Below the pieces are notes generated by a model that saw only the letters and a program-made list of their open reading frames with translations, made no database searches and was not told where the DNA came from. A stretch of 34,908 bases of DNA from Acidimicrobiia bacterium. GTDB lineage: Bacteria > Actinomycetota > Acidimicrobiia > Acidimicrobiales > Acidimicrobilacustridaceae. A program made the position numbers and the translations under genes. The stretch covers positions 1 through 34,908 of the forward strand of contig JAFIEP010000037.1 in the NCBI GenBank assembly GCA_020832495.1, given 5' to 3'. Positions 1 to 8,032 of this stretch are shown here, piece by piece (the stretch's first letter is position 1; each line of letters begins with the position of its first letter).

Positions 1-483
1 GGGCGTGGCCACCGACGCACACAGATCCACGATCCCTTCCGACAGCCGACCCTCGGCAAACGCAGCCGTCAACTTGGGCAGCTCTTCGAGCCGCGTGGCC
101 AGCCGCGCACACCGCGACGCCTCACTCTTGGTGAGCCCCACTGACATGGCCAGCCAGTGCCGCAACGTCACCTCGGGCAGGTATCGCTCCAGCGCAGCCA
201 ACTCTGCAGTGAGCTCCACCATCTTCGCCTGCCGAGCGGACACCTCCGCCGACACCACCCGCAACTGCTCGGTCAACTCGGCAATGCGGGCCTGCTCGGG
301 TGGGCCGTCGAACACCGGAGTGACACCATCGAACGCCACCCCAACAGCGCGACCCCTGGCGTTGCCCCCGCCACGGCTCTCGGCACTACTCCCGCCGCTG
401 CCCTCGCCGGCGCCCTCGGCACTGCGCCGCTCCCCATCGGGGCGGTGCTTGTTCGATTCGTCACCCACACCAGCGTCGTACAC
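1..483 (-). CDS. DUF222 / HNH endonuclease-type protein, N-terminal part, cut by the window edge
   Basis: The minus strand is open in one frame from the left edge. The translation contains LPEVTLRHWLAMSVGLTKSE and, further on, LATRLEELPKLTAAFAEGRL, the helical pattern of the DUF222 domain (ordered adherence to a small-protein fold with conserved 'L..LP....A...G.LS'). In complete homologues DUF222 is usually followed by a C-terminal HNH nuclease motif, which would lie outside the window. A Gly/Ser/Glu-rich, probably disordered segment of about 60 residues precedes the domain. The start is uncertain: I chose GTG at 483 because TAGACT (491-496) lies 7 nt upstream, matching other leaderless genes here. 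The frame stays open upstream, so GTG at 597 or 642 is also possible. The cellular role of this family is poorly understood. Confidence 0.75.
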   Translation of the reverse strand, partial: MYDAGVGDESNKHRPDGERRSAEGAGEGSGGSSAESRGGGNARGRAVGVAFDGVTPVFDGPPEQARIAELTEQLRVVSAEVSARQAKMVELTAELAALERYLPEVTLRHWLAMSVGLTKSEASRCARLATRLEELPKLTAAFAEGRLSEGIVDLCASVATP

Positions 484-490
484 ATGTTCG

Positions 491-496
491 AGTCTA
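491..496 (-). promoter_or_regulatory. Candidate -10 box (TAGACT) for the DUF222 gene
   Basis: TAGACT on the minus strand ends 7 nt before the proposed GTG start. A TTGCGG lies 16 nt upstream of it as a possible -35. The spacing predicts a leaderless transcript. Confidence 0.4.
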
Positions 497-643
497 CTAA
501 CGGCGACCGAGTCCGCAACCTCAACACAGCAGTTCTCACGCTCCGCGTTCACCGGGTCATCGACCGTGGCCGACCACCTCTCCGCCTCCGCCGCCACGCA
601 CCGGGGCCGAGCGACCACGCCAGCCGCCCACCACCTCGACACG

Positions 644-672
644 TTGACGATTGATACCCCAGGGGGTATAGT
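644..672 (+). promoter_or_regulatory. Sigma-70-type promoter for the CstB-like gene
   Basis: TTGACG (644-649) and TATAGT (667-672) are separated by exactly 17 nt, close to the vegetative consensus. The spacer holds the palindromic operator at 653-670, so a bound repressor would block RNA polymerase. The predicted transcript starts near 679 and carries an AGAGGAG ribosome binding site at 687-693, 6 nt before the ATG at 700. Confidence 0.7.
653..670. promoter_or_regulatory. CsoR/CstR-like operator, GATACC-N6-GGTATA
   Basis: The inner arms ATACCCC (654-660) and GGGGTAT (663-669) form a perfect 7-bp inverted repeat with a 2-nt centre. Operators of this GC-centred type are known for the CsoR family, whose CstR branch senses persulfides and controls persulfide dioxygenase/rhodanese genes. 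Placement between -35 and -10 of such a gene fits repression. A second site with the same 18-bp layout lies at 9715-9732. No regulator gene is in the window. Confidence 0.6.
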
Positions 673-699
673 TGGGTCATCACGACAGAGGAGCACACC

Positions 700-2103
700 A
701 TGATCTTCGAGCACTACTACTTGGACTGCCTCTCACAGGCGTCGTACCTGGTGGCCGACGAGACGACCAAGGTGGCGGCGGTGGTGGACCCACAGCGCGA
801 CATCGAGCAGTACCTTGCCGACGCCGAAGCCCAGGGGCTGACCATCGCCTATGTGATCGAGACCCACTTCCACGCCGACTTCCTGTCGGGTCACTTGGAG
901 TTGGCCGAGGCGACCGGCGCCGAGATCATCTACGGCTCCGCCGCCGAACCCGATTTCGCCATCCGCAAGGTGACCGACGGCGAGCGTCTCGCCCTCGGCG
1001 AGGGACCAGATGGGGTGGTGCTCGAGTTCCGCGAGACCCCCGGTCACACCCCCGAATCGATCAGCATCGTCGTGTGGGAACGTGCAACCGACGCGCAGCC
1101 CCACGCCGTGCTGACCGGTGACACGCTCTTCATCGGCGACGTGGGTCGCCCGGACCTGCTGGCCTCGGTGGGCGTCACCGCCGACGAGTTGGCCCGCAGT
1201 CTCCACTCGTCGCTGCACGACAAGCTACTCACCCTGCCCGACGAGACGCTCGTCTACCCCGCCCACGGCGCCGGTTCGGCCTGCGGCAAGAGCCTCTCGA
1301 CCGAGAAGGTGTCCACCATCGGCGAACAGCGAACCACCAACTACGCGCTGGCCCCCATGGATGTCGACGCCTTCGTCGAGGTCGTGACCGAGGGTCAGGC
1401 GACGGCGCCGGGCTACTTCGGATTCAACGCCAGCCTGAACAAGGCTGACCGGGAACTGCTCGACACCACCCCGCCTGACGCGCTCAGCATCGAGGAGGTC
1501 CTCGCCGCCCGAGCCGACGGCGCTGCTGTCATCGACACCCGCGACCCGATCAGCTTCGCGGCCGGTCACCTCCGAGATGCCATCAACGTCGGGCTCGACG
1601 GACGCTTCGCCGAGTACGTCGGCACTGTGGTGGCGCCCCGCACCCCCATCGTGCTCATCACCGAACCCGGCACCGAGGTCGAAGCCAAGCTGCGCCTCGG
1701 CCGCATCGGCTTCGACACCGTCCTGGGTGCGCTCGAGGGCGGGGCAGCGGCACTGGCCGACCGTCCGGAGTTGACCGAACGGGCGTCCCGACTGTCCGCT
1801 GCCCGGCTGGCCGAACGCCGTGACGAGTCGCCGGTGCACATCATCGACATCCGCAACCCGGGGGAGACGGCGCTCGGGACCATCGACGGAGCCGAGCGCA
1901 TCCCGCTCGGTCGCCTGCGCACCGCGGCGGACGATCTGCCGCTCGACGAACCAATCGTCGTCTACTGCGCCGGGGGCTACCGGTCGTCGATCGCCTCGAG
2001 CCTCCTGCGCTCGATGGGCGCCACCGACGTCTCCGACCTCCTCGGCGGCTTCGGTGCCTGGGTCACCGCCCAGACCGACAGCACTGCAGCAGTCACGACC
2101 TGA
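700..2103 (+). CDS. CstB-like persulfide dioxygenase fused to two rhodanese domains
   Basis: Predicted cytoplasmic enzyme that oxidises low-molecular-weight persulfides to sulfite or thiosulfate. Residues 1-230 are an ETHE1-type metallo-beta-lactamase domain with THFHAD (H56, H58, D60), PGHTP (H116), TGD (D141) and PAHG (H189); in this family one iron is held by two His and one Asp. Residues 262-352 form a rhodanese-like fold whose active-site loop reads ITEPG and has no cysteine, so it is a pseudo-rhodanese. Residues 375-457 form a second rhodanese with the catalytic loop VYCAGGYRS (C423). This order (dioxygenase, Cys-less rhodanese, active rhodanese) is that of staphylococcal CstB. The start is fixed by AGAGGAG 6 nt upstream. 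The operator in its promoter supports persulfide-responsive control. Confidence 0.88.
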   Translation: MIFEHYYLDCLSQASYLVADETTKVAAVVDPQRDIEQYLADAEAQGLTIAYVIETHFHADFLSGHLELAEATGAEIIYGSAAEPDFAIRKVTDGERLALGEGPDGVVLEFRETPGHTPESISIVVWERATDAQPHAVLTGDTLFIGDVGRPDLLASVGVTADELARSLHSSLHDKLLTLPDETLVYPAHGAGSACGKSLSTEKVSTIGEQRTTNYALAPMDVDAFVEVVTEGQATAPGYFGFNASLNKADRELLDTTPPDALSIEEVLAARADGAAVIDTRDPISFAAGHLRDAINVGLDGRFAEYVGTVVAPRTPIVLITEPGTEVEAKLRLGRIGFDTVLGALEGGAAALADRPELTERASRLSAARLAERRDESPVHIIDIRNPGETALGTIDGAERIPLGRLRTAADDLPLDEPIVVYCAGGYRSSIASSLLRSMGATDVSDLLGGFGAWVTAQTDSTAAVTT

Positions 2104-2124
2104 TCACCCGAGGGTGGGCGGCCC

Positions 2125-2130
2125 TACGAT
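2125..2130 (+). promoter_or_regulatory. Candidate -10 box (TACGAT), leaderless start at 2137
   Basis: TACGAT ends 6 nt before the GTG at 2137. No ribosome binding site is visible, so transcription probably starts at the start codon. Confidence 0.45.
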
Positions 2131-2136
2131 CTGGCT

Positions 2137-3078
2137 GTGCCAGTCGACGGGCCGCTCCCCCCTCGCGCCCTCCTCATCAAGGCAGCCGTCGCCGTCGTGG
2201 TGCTCGGCCTGCCCATCGCCGCGGTGGGCGCCACCATGGGGCCCACGGTGGCCAGCGCTGCGGTGCTGGCCGCCATCGCGGCGGTGGGATACGCCCCGGC
2301 CGTCCCGGTGCGCACTGCGCTGGGCATGGCGGCGGTCACCACTGGCTTCGCTGCACTGGCCGTGGCCAGCAGCGGCCCGGTCGGAGCACTGGCGCTGGTC
2401 GCCGCCGCATGCGTGACCTACGGGGCGACCAACCTGCGCCACGAGGGCGGCCTGCTCGTGCTCCCACTGCTCGTCGATCTTCTCGCCGTCGAGACCATCG
2501 ACCACACCGCGGCAGCGGTGGCTGCGGTGGTCGGCGGCACGGCGCTGACCGTGCTGGTGCTGGTCCACGTGCTCGGACTGCACGTGCAGGCGAAGCCCGT
2601 CCCGCCGCACCTGGCCCTGCCCCACACCGTGCTGGTCACCGTGCTCGTCACCGGTGCCTCGGCGCTGTGGGCCGCCGAGGCGCTGCCCCACGCCTACTGG
2701 CTGCCGCTCACCATCCTCGTGGTGCTGCGAGCCTGGCCCGACCTCGGTCGCCGACGGGTGCCGGCTCGCATGGCCGGCACAGTCGTGGGTGCCGCCAGCG
2801 CTGCACTTGGCCTGCTCGTCCTCCCCCACGCCGTGCTGGTCGTGGCCGCCTTCCCACTGGCGGTGCTCATGGTCGCCTACACCGTCACCGGCGACTACCT
2901 GCGGTTCGTGGTGTGCCTCACCCCGTTCGTCGTCTTCACCGCCAGCACCGGTGCGGTGGACGCCGACCTCCTCGTCACCGCCGAGCGCCTCGGGCTCACG
3001 CTCGTCGGCGTGATGTTGTCGGCACCGGCGTTGGCCCTCCTCGCCGGCATCGAAGGCCGGCACCGAACCGCCGGGTGA
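2137..3078 (+). CDS. FUSC-like multi-pass membrane protein
   Basis: A 313-residue, strongly hydrophobic protein with about eight to ten predicted membrane segments. A central stretch with AYWLPLTILVVLR followed by RRRVPARMAGTVVGA resembles the FUSC (fusaric acid resistance-like) family signature, in which an aromatic-Trp-proline helix is followed by an R..aR..GT.vG segment. Full-length family members often have two membrane halves plus a cytoplasmic domain; this one has only membrane segments. Family proteins are linked to efflux of aromatic acids, but the substrate here is unknown. It follows the CstB-like gene after 33 nt yet appears to have its own leaderless promoter. Confidence 0.65.
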   Translation: MPVDGPLPPRALLIKAAVAVVVLGLPIAAVGATMGPTVASAAVLAAIAAVGYAPAVPVRTALGMAAVTTGFAALAVASSGPVGALALVAAACVTYGATNLRHEGGLLVLPLLVDLLAVETIDHTAAAVAAVVGGTALTVLVLVHVLGLHVQAKPVPPHLALPHTVLVTVLVTGASALWAAEALPHAYWLPLTILVVLRAWPDLGRRRVPARMAGTVVGAASAALGLLVLPHAVLVVAAFPLAVLMVAYTVTGDYLRFVVCLTPFVVFTASTGAVDADLLVTAERLGLTLVGVMLSAPALALLAGIEGRHRTAG

Positions 3079-3106
3079 GCCAACCGAGCATCACCGCCCC
3101 TCGCAC

Positions 3107-3112
3107 TACGGT
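3107..3112 (+). promoter_or_regulatory. Candidate -10 box (TACGGT) for the gene at 3121
   Basis: TACGGT ends 8 nt before the ATG at 3121, which has no Shine-Dalgarno sequence. This suggests a leaderless or nearly leaderless transcript. Confidence 0.35.
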
Positions 3113-3120
3113 CGCCATCC

Positions 3121-4125
3121 ATGGAATCCGATCTGCTGGTGCTCTCGGCCACCGACCTCGACGGCCTCCTCAGCGTCGACGACCACATGGCGGCGGCCCG
3201 CGACGCCTTCGCCGCCAGCGCCGACGGACGGGCACTGCCGCCGGGACTGCTGCACGTCGACCCGCCCGGTGGCGAACTGCACGTGAAGCTCGGCGGCTTC
3301 GGCGGCGAGGCGTCGGTGGTGGCGCTCAAGGCGGCCGGCACCTGGCCGGCCAACGCCGAACGTGACCTGCCCGTGGCCATGGGCACGCTGTTGCTGCTCG
3401 AGGGCGACACCGGTCGTCCGCTCGCACTGCTGCACGCCGGGAGCGTCGGCCCGCCTCGCACCGCCGCGGCGTCCACCCTGGCCGCCACGCTGCTGGCCCG
3501 CCCGGGCGCCCACACCCTGGCGCTGCTCGGCGCCGGCACCCAGGCGGAGCTCCACGCCCGCTTCCTGGCTGCCATCCTCGACGTCGAGCGGGTGGTCGTA
3601 TGGTCCCGCCGAGGCGCCCGAGCCGAGGACCTGGCCCGCCGGCTCCGCCAGCCGTCGACGGTGGCGGCGGCGCTCGACGAGACGATCAACGTCGACGTGG
3701 GCGACGACCCGGCCGAGGCCGCAGCCCTGGCGGATGTGATCGTCACCTGCACCCACGCCACCCAGTGGTTCCTGCCCGGCGACGCTGTCCGTCCCGGCAC
3801 GTTCATCGCCGCCGTCGGCGCCGACAGCCCCGGCAAGCAGGAACTCGAACCAGCGCTGGTGGCCCGGGCCACCGTGGTGGTGGACGTTGCCGCCCAGGCC
3901 CGAGCCGTCGGTGAATTGCAGCACCAACCCGACCCGTCGGTCGCCGCCGTGCACGCCAGCCTCGGCGAGGTGCTGACCGGCACCCGGCCCGGTCGGACCG
4001 CAGACGACGAAATCATCGTCTTCGACTCCACCGGCACCGGCCTGCAGGATGCTGCTGCGGCCCGAGCGGCGGTCCAGCGGGCTACCGAGCGAGGGGTGGG
4101 CACGAGCGCTCCCCTGTTCGGCTGA
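3121..4125 (+). CDS. Ornithine cyclodeaminase / mu-crystallin family protein
   Basis: A 334-residue cytoplasmic NAD(P)-dependent protein. Family landmarks are visible: K70 in the position of the substrate-binding lysine of ornithine cyclodeaminase, R113 in the RTAAAS segment, a Rossmann loop LLGAGTQAELHARFL around 135-149, AVGADSPGKQEL, and DSTGTGLQDAAAA near the C-terminus. The family includes ornithine cyclodeaminase, alanine dehydrogenases, ketimine reductases and the eukaryotic thyroid hormone-binding mu-crystallin, so the substrate cannot be assigned. Neighbours are not amino-acid genes and give no extra hint. Confidence 0.85.
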   Translation: MESDLLVLSATDLDGLLSVDDHMAAARDAFAASADGRALPPGLLHVDPPGGELHVKLGGFGGEASVVALKAAGTWPANAERDLPVAMGTLLLLEGDTGRPLALLHAGSVGPPRTAAASTLAATLLARPGAHTLALLGAGTQAELHARFLAAILDVERVVVWSRRGARAEDLARRLRQPSTVAAALDETINVDVGDDPAEAAALADVIVTCTHATQWFLPGDAVRPGTFIAAVGADSPGKQELEPALVARATVVVDVAAQARAVGELQHQPDPSVAAVHASLGEVLTGTRPGRTADDEIIVFDSTGTGLQDAAAARAAVQRATERGVGTSAPLFG

Positions 4126-4170
4126 GCGCCACGGGGTACCGTCCCGACACCGACCACCAGGAGGATGACG

Positions 4171-4788
4171 ATGCCCCGCCTACGCCAGGTCCCACGTGCC
4201 GACGCCGACCCACGGGTCATCCCCTTCTACGACCTGCTGTTCGGCGAGCGAGATCCCGTGGCCGAGCCGGGCACGGCCACCGGTACCCCCGGCGACTGGT
4301 GGACGGTGTTCGCCCTCATCCCCGAGATCTTGGAGCACGCCGGCGCCGGGTTCCTCCTCTACCGCAGCCCGCAGCGACTGCTGGACCCCACGCTGCGGGA
4401 GCTGGCGCAGACTCGGGTGGGGTGGGCCCGGGCCAGCCAGTTCGTGTACTCCCAGCACTGCAAGTCGTGCCGAGAGTTCGGCATCGCCGAGGAGAAGATC
4501 GCCGCCATTGCCCACTGGCAGGTGGCCGACTGCTTCAGCCCTATCGAGCGGGCGGTGCTGGCCTACACCGATGCGCTGGTCCACGACGGCGGTCGGGTGG
4601 CCGACGGCGTGTTCGACGCCCTGCGCCAGGAGTTGTCCGACGAGGAGATCCTCGAGCTGACCTACATCACCGCCTTGTACGACATGCACGGTGTCATGAG
4701 CCGTGCGCTGCGCACCGAGTTCGACGACCGGGACGAACCCATCGTCGAGGTGCCCGCTCCCGGCGACGACCAGACGTTCCGCCTCTGA
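4171..4788 (+). CDS. Carboxymuconolactone decarboxylase / AhpD-like protein
   Basis: A 205-residue helical protein of the CMD/AhpD superfamily. The key segment YSQHCKSCREFGI has a redox-type Cys pair (C97-x2-C100) next to His96, as in AhpD-like thiol peroxidase partners, while the overall length fits the 'carboxymuconolactone decarboxylase family' often found in actinobacterial catabolic loci. The start at 4171 is preferred over the in-frame ATG at 4165 because AGGAGG (4159-4164) directly abuts 4165 but is 6 nt from 4171. A TACCGT at 4137-4142 is a plausible -10 box. It could be a hydroperoxide-reducing enzyme or a lactone decarboxylase; the CxxC favours a redox role. Confidence 0.8.
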   Translation: MPRLRQVPRADADPRVIPFYDLLFGERDPVAEPGTATGTPGDWWTVFALIPEILEHAGAGFLLYRSPQRLLDPTLRELAQTRVGWARASQFVYSQHCKSCREFGIAEEKIAAIAHWQVADCFSPIERAVLAYTDALVHDGGRVADGVFDALRQELSDEEILELTYITALYDMHGVMSRALRTEFDDRDEPIVEVPAPGDDQTFRL

Positions 4789-4851
4789 GCACGCGCCTCG
4801 GGACGTTGGTCCCTGGCCGGGACCACCTCGACCCGAGCACACTGGGGCGAC

Positions 4852-6321
4852 GTGCGTTCCACTGATCCCCAACCGTTGCGCTCCCGCGTCGCCCTGGCGT
4901 GGGCCGGCGTCTACCTCGTGGCCATCGTGGTCCCGCTCGGCGTGGTGTTCCTCGGCGACGTGCGACCGTCGCGCGGGTTCTGGATCGAGCTCGGCGTGGC
5001 GCTCGGCTTCGTCGGGTTGGCCATGCTCGCCGCCCAGTCGGTGCTGACGGCCAGGATCCCCCAGGTCTCGCTGGCCTTCGGCCAGGACACGCTGCTGCAG
5101 TTCCACCGCCAGGCCGGCATCGTGGCGTTCGCTCTCGTGTTCTTCCATCCAGTGCTGCTCCTCCTCGCCGAGCCGACGTTCTGGGAGTTCCTCGATCCGC
5201 GGGTGAGCTGGGAGCGCGCCCTGGCCCTGTGGTTCGTGCTGGCCGCGCTCCCGGCGTTGATCGTGAGTGCGCTCTGGCGCCAACAGCTCCGCATCCCCTA
5301 CGAGTGGTGGCGACTGGGCCACGCCGTGCTGGCGGCGACCGTGGTGGTGGTCGGCCTCGTCCACATCGTGCGCGTGCACCACTACCTGGCCGAGCCGGCA
5401 CAGCAGGTGCTGTGGGCGATCTTCGGCACCGTCTCGCTCGGGGCCATCGCCTGGGTGCGGGTGCTCGGTCCGCTGCGCGCTGCGCGACGTCCCTACACCG
5501 TGCGCTCGGTCCGCTCGGAGGCACCCAAGGTGTGGACGCTGGAGCTCACCGTGGCCGACGACGCCGCCGTGGCCTTCCAAGCCGGCCAGTTCGTGTTCCT
5601 GACGCTCGGCAGTTCACCGTTCGCGCTGGACCAGCATCCGTTCTCGGTGGCCTCGAGCGCCCGTCGTCGCGACGGCCTCGAGCTCACGATCAAGGAACTC
5701 GGTGACTTCACGGCCACGATCGGCGAGGTGGCCGAGGGCACCGAAGCCGTCATCGACGGCCCCTACGGCGGACTGGTCCTCGAACCGGGCGGCACCGGAG
5801 GCCTGGTGGCCATCGCCGGTGGCATCGGTATCACCCCGGTGATATCGATGCTACGGACCCTCGCTGACGATGCCAGCACCCAACCGGTGCTCGTCATCTA
5901 CGCCAACAACCGCATCGAGGACATCACCTTCGCCGACGAGTTGGCGGCCCTGCCGGCACAGGGTCTCCCCAACCTCCGCGTGGTGCACGTGCTGGCCGAT
6001 CCCCCGCCGGAGTGGAGCGGCCGTCGCGGGCTGGTGACCTCCGAGGTGGTGGCCGAGGAATTGGCCGCTGCCGCCGCCGAGGCCAGGACGGCCGACACCC
6101 GTTCCTGGCAGCACGTGCTGTGCGGTCCACCTCCGCTCATGGAAGCCGCCGAGTCGAGCCTCCTCGAACTCGGCGTGCCACTCGACCGCATTCACTCCGA
6201 ACGGTTCGACATCGGTGCGTCGGCCGCCACCGGACGTCGCCACCAGCTCGTACGCCGTGTGGTGGTGGGCGTCGGGGGTACCGCCGCGCTCGCGTCGCTG
6301 GCCTTCGCTGCGTCAGGCTGA
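4852..6321 (+). CDS. Ferric reductase-type membrane flavohaem oxidoreductase
   Basis: A 489-residue integral membrane electron-transfer protein. Residues about 14-205 hold six predicted helices; His pairs H85/H99 and H157/H171 each have 13 intervening residues, the spacing expected for two b-haems stacked across the membrane in ferric reductase/NADPH oxidase domains. Residues 213-310 are an FAD-binding barrel with HPFSVAS (262-268). Residues 316-452 are the NAD(P)H domain, with GGIGITP (323-329), LCGPPPLM (423-430) and ERF. A hydrophobic C-terminal stretch (about 466-487) could be an extra membrane helix. Likely activities are ferric reduction or transmembrane electron export. The GTG start lacks a strong ribosome binding site. 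Confidence 0.85.
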   Translation: MRSTDPQPLRSRVALAWAGVYLVAIVVPLGVVFLGDVRPSRGFWIELGVALGFVGLAMLAAQSVLTARIPQVSLAFGQDTLLQFHRQAGIVAFALVFFHPVLLLLAEPTFWEFLDPRVSWERALALWFVLAALPALIVSALWRQQLRIPYEWWRLGHAVLAATVVVVGLVHIVRVHHYLAEPAQQVLWAIFGTVSLGAIAWVRVLGPLRAARRPYTVRSVRSEAPKVWTLELTVADDAAVAFQAGQFVFLTLGSSPFALDQHPFSVASSARRRDGLELTIKELGDFTATIGEVAEGTEAVIDGPYGGLVLEPGGTGGLVAIAGGIGITPVISMLRTLADDASTQPVLVIYANNRIEDITFADELAALPAQGLPNLRVVHVLADPPPEWSGRRGLVTSEVVAEELAAAAAEARTADTRSWQHVLCGPPPLMEAAESSLLELGVPLDRIHSERFDIGASAATGRRHQLVRRVVVGVGGTAALASLAFAASG

Positions 6322-6334
6322 ACCCGGCGCCCGG

Positions 6335-6769
6335 TCATCCGTCCCGGGGCGGGAGTTCCCGGCCGGTGACGGTCTCGGGCTCGATGATGAGCCAGCGGCT
6401 CTTCGGCGTGCCGACCCACAACTCGAAGTCGAGGTCTTCGAGTGCCAGTTCTTCCTCCATGCGTTCCGGTTCGCGACCCCGACCCGACACCACCACGCTC
6501 CACCCGCTGTGGTGCTCGGGGTCGATCTCGTCGATCTCGAAGGCCACCGAACCGTTCAGCACGGCCCCCGCCAGCTTGGTGCCCGCTTCGGTGCGGATGA
6601 CCACCTTGTCCCGCCAGATGCGATAGTTCACCGGGAAGATGTCGGGGTAGTGGCCCACGGCCACCGCCAGTCGGCCGATCTGGGTGCTGCGCAGCAGCTC
6701 CCAGCATCGCTCGCTGTCCAACACGGCCAGCCCGGTCCGCGGGTCCACGGTGCGCTCCTCGTCCGACAT
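6335..6769 (-). CDS. Pyridoxamine 5'-phosphate oxidase (PPOX) family flavin/cofactor-binding protein
   Basis: A 144-residue split-barrel protein. The pattern CWELLRSTQIGRLAVAVG, then FPVNYRIWRDKVVIRTEAGTK split over the next 35 residues, and VAFEIDEID is typical of the short actinobacterial PPOX-like proteins that bind FMN, F420 or haem. The start at 6769 is set by AGGAGGAG located 6-13 nt upstream on the minus strand; the frame extends further upstream but without protein-like composition. It is convergent with the ferric-reductase gene, with 13 nt between the stops. The substrate is unknown. Confidence 0.8.
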   Translation of the reverse strand: MSDEERTVDPRTGLAVLDSERCWELLRSTQIGRLAVAVGHYPDIFPVNYRIWRDKVVIRTEAGTKLAGAVLNGSVAFEIDEIDPEHHSGWSVVVSGRGREPERMEEELALEDLDFELWVGTPKSRWLIIEPETVTGRELPPRDG

Positions 6770-6872
6770 GGCCGTCTCCTCCTCGGGGTTGCGACTGGTC
6801 CGGTGGGACCGACCACAGCATGGCACCGAGGCGACACCTGCCGACAGTGCCGAACGTCCCGGGCCAGCTGGC

Positions 6873-7331
6873 TCAGGCCATGCCTTCGAGCGGATGGGCG
6901 ATCCCGAACTCGCGGAACACGGCCAACTGTTCGGCGGTCGGCGGGCCCGGCGCCGCCACCATGAACGCGTTGGGGTCGGCACGGTCGTACCAGGCGGGCC
7001 ACACATCGCCCATGCGGGGCATCTGTGCCTGGTTGATGAAGGTGTCCTTGCTCCCGTTGAATGCCGGGCTGCCGTCGAGCGGCTCCAGCCGGAAGTCGAC
7101 ACGACAGCCGATGTTGATGTGGTTCACCACCGTGCCGGTGGGGTGCACGGCGAGGACCGTGGCCCGGGCCTTGGCACCGGTGGCCATCAACTGTTGGGCC
7201 TTGGCCACGTCGGCCTTGCTGGGGCCGAACGCCTTGCGGACCTTCCAGAGCACGGGAACGGCGATGGCCAGCGCCAGGAGGACCGTGCCTCCAGCGATCA
7301 CCAGCGTGAAGGTCGTGGTGTCCATCGACAC
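6873..7331 (-). CDS. Small membrane-anchored protein of unknown function
   Basis: A 152-residue protein with one N-terminal membrane helix (residues about 8-30) followed by a charged helix (WKVRKAFGPSKADVAKAQQL) and a soluble beta-rich region containing ATVLAVHPTGTVVNHINIG and a DVWPAWYDRADP segment. The layout of one helix, then a short 'A.V..v..tG..vN' beta domain, recalls DUF3592-like proteins, but I cannot assign a family with confidence. The start may be GTG at 7331 or ATG at 7325. It is 103 nt upstream of the PPOX gene on the same strand. Confidence 0.6.
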   Translation of the reverse strand: MSMDTTTFTLVIAGGTVLLALAIAVPVLWKVRKAFGPSKADVAKAQQLMATGAKARATVLAVHPTGTVVNHINIGCRVDFRLEPLDGSPAFNGSKDTFINQAQMPRMGDVWPAWYDRADPNAFMVAAPGPPTAEQLAVFREFGIAHPLEGMA

Positions 7332-7383
7332 AGTTTCGCACAGTTCGCCGACTCCAAGTCGGCTGTTCTCAGCGCGTCCGGGT

Positions 7384-7956
7384 TCAGGACCCGTCGGGCT
7401 CGCTACCGGGCTTCCACTTGATGGAGCAGCCCAGGCTGGGACGTTGCTCGGCGGGTGGGGCCTCGCCCGCTACCACGGCCTCCACCGCCGCGAGCAGGTC
7501 GGCACCCGTCGGTGCGACGTCGTTGGACGGACGGGCGTCGTCGAACTGACCCCGGTAGGCCAGGCGCTGTTCGCCGTCGAACACGAAGAAGTCAGGGGTG
7601 CAGGCGGCCCGGTAGGCCGCGGCCACGCTCTGATCGGCGTCGACCAGGTAGGGGAAGCGGTAGCCGAACTCGGCGATCTCGGCGGCCATGGCCTCGGGGC
7701 TGTCGTCGGGGTAGGCCTCGGCGTCGTTGCTGTTGATGCCCACCACGGCCACACCACGGTCGATGAGCGCCGAGGTCACCGAGGCGAGGGTGGGGCGCAG
7801 GTGCTTCACATAGGGGCAGTGGTTGCAGATGAACATCACCACCAGCGCCGGGGCACTGCGCAGGTCCTCGGATCTCACCACCGTGCCGGCGGGATCGGTC
7901 AATTCGAAGGGCGGGGCGGGCGTGCCGAGCGGCACCATCGTCGAAGGAACAGCCAT
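7384..7956 (-). CDS. Thioredoxin-fold, peroxiredoxin-like protein with CNHC motif
   Basis: A 190-residue AhpC/TSA-redoxin-type protein. The strand APALVVMFICNHCPYVKHL carries C44 and C47 in the CxxC position, characteristic of the 'thioredoxin family, PRX-like 2' group in which the motif is CNHCPYVKH. The downstream GINSNDAEAYPDDSPEAM and CTPDFFVFD segments also fit that group. No signal peptide is present, so a cytoplasmic peroxide- or disulfide-handling role is likely. TAGGGT at 7963-7968 lies 6 nt before the ATG, so translation is probably leaderless, although the intervening GAGGAC could also pair with 16S rRNA. Confidence 0.82.
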   Translation of the reverse strand: MAVPSTMVPLGTPAPPFELTDPAGTVVRSEDLRSAPALVVMFICNHCPYVKHLRPTLASVTSALIDRGVAVVGINSNDAEAYPDDSPEAMAAEIAEFGYRFPYLVDADQSVAAAYRAACTPDFFVFDGEQRLAYRGQFDDARPSNDVAPTGADLLAAVEAVVAGEAPPAEQRPSLGCSIKWKPGSEPDGS

Positions 7957-7962
7957 GTCCTC

Positions 7963-7968
7963 ACCCTA
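7963..7968 (-). promoter_or_regulatory. Candidate -10 box (TAGGGT) for the gene starting at 7956
   Basis: The minus-strand TAGGGT is exactly 6 nt from the ATG, the same spacing as at 2137, 8834, 17726 and 23680. Confidence 0.45.
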
Positions 7969-8032
7969 CCGAGCGAACGTGTCAGACCCCGTCGCCACCA
8001 TGGTCTCCCCACACCGAACGACAGGAGTCACC

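Noticed and set aside
5-703. Long plus-strand reading frame across the left edge
   Set aside because: Its translation is Ser/Ala/Arg-rich without any domain, while the minus strand of the same stretch encodes a clear DUF222 segment. It also runs over the promoter and operator at 644-672.
5820-5850. GGTATC...GATATC inverted repeat resembling the 653/9715 operators
   Set aside because: It lies inside the coding sequence of the ferric-reductase protein, where it encodes the conserved GGIGITPV motif, and no promoter follows.
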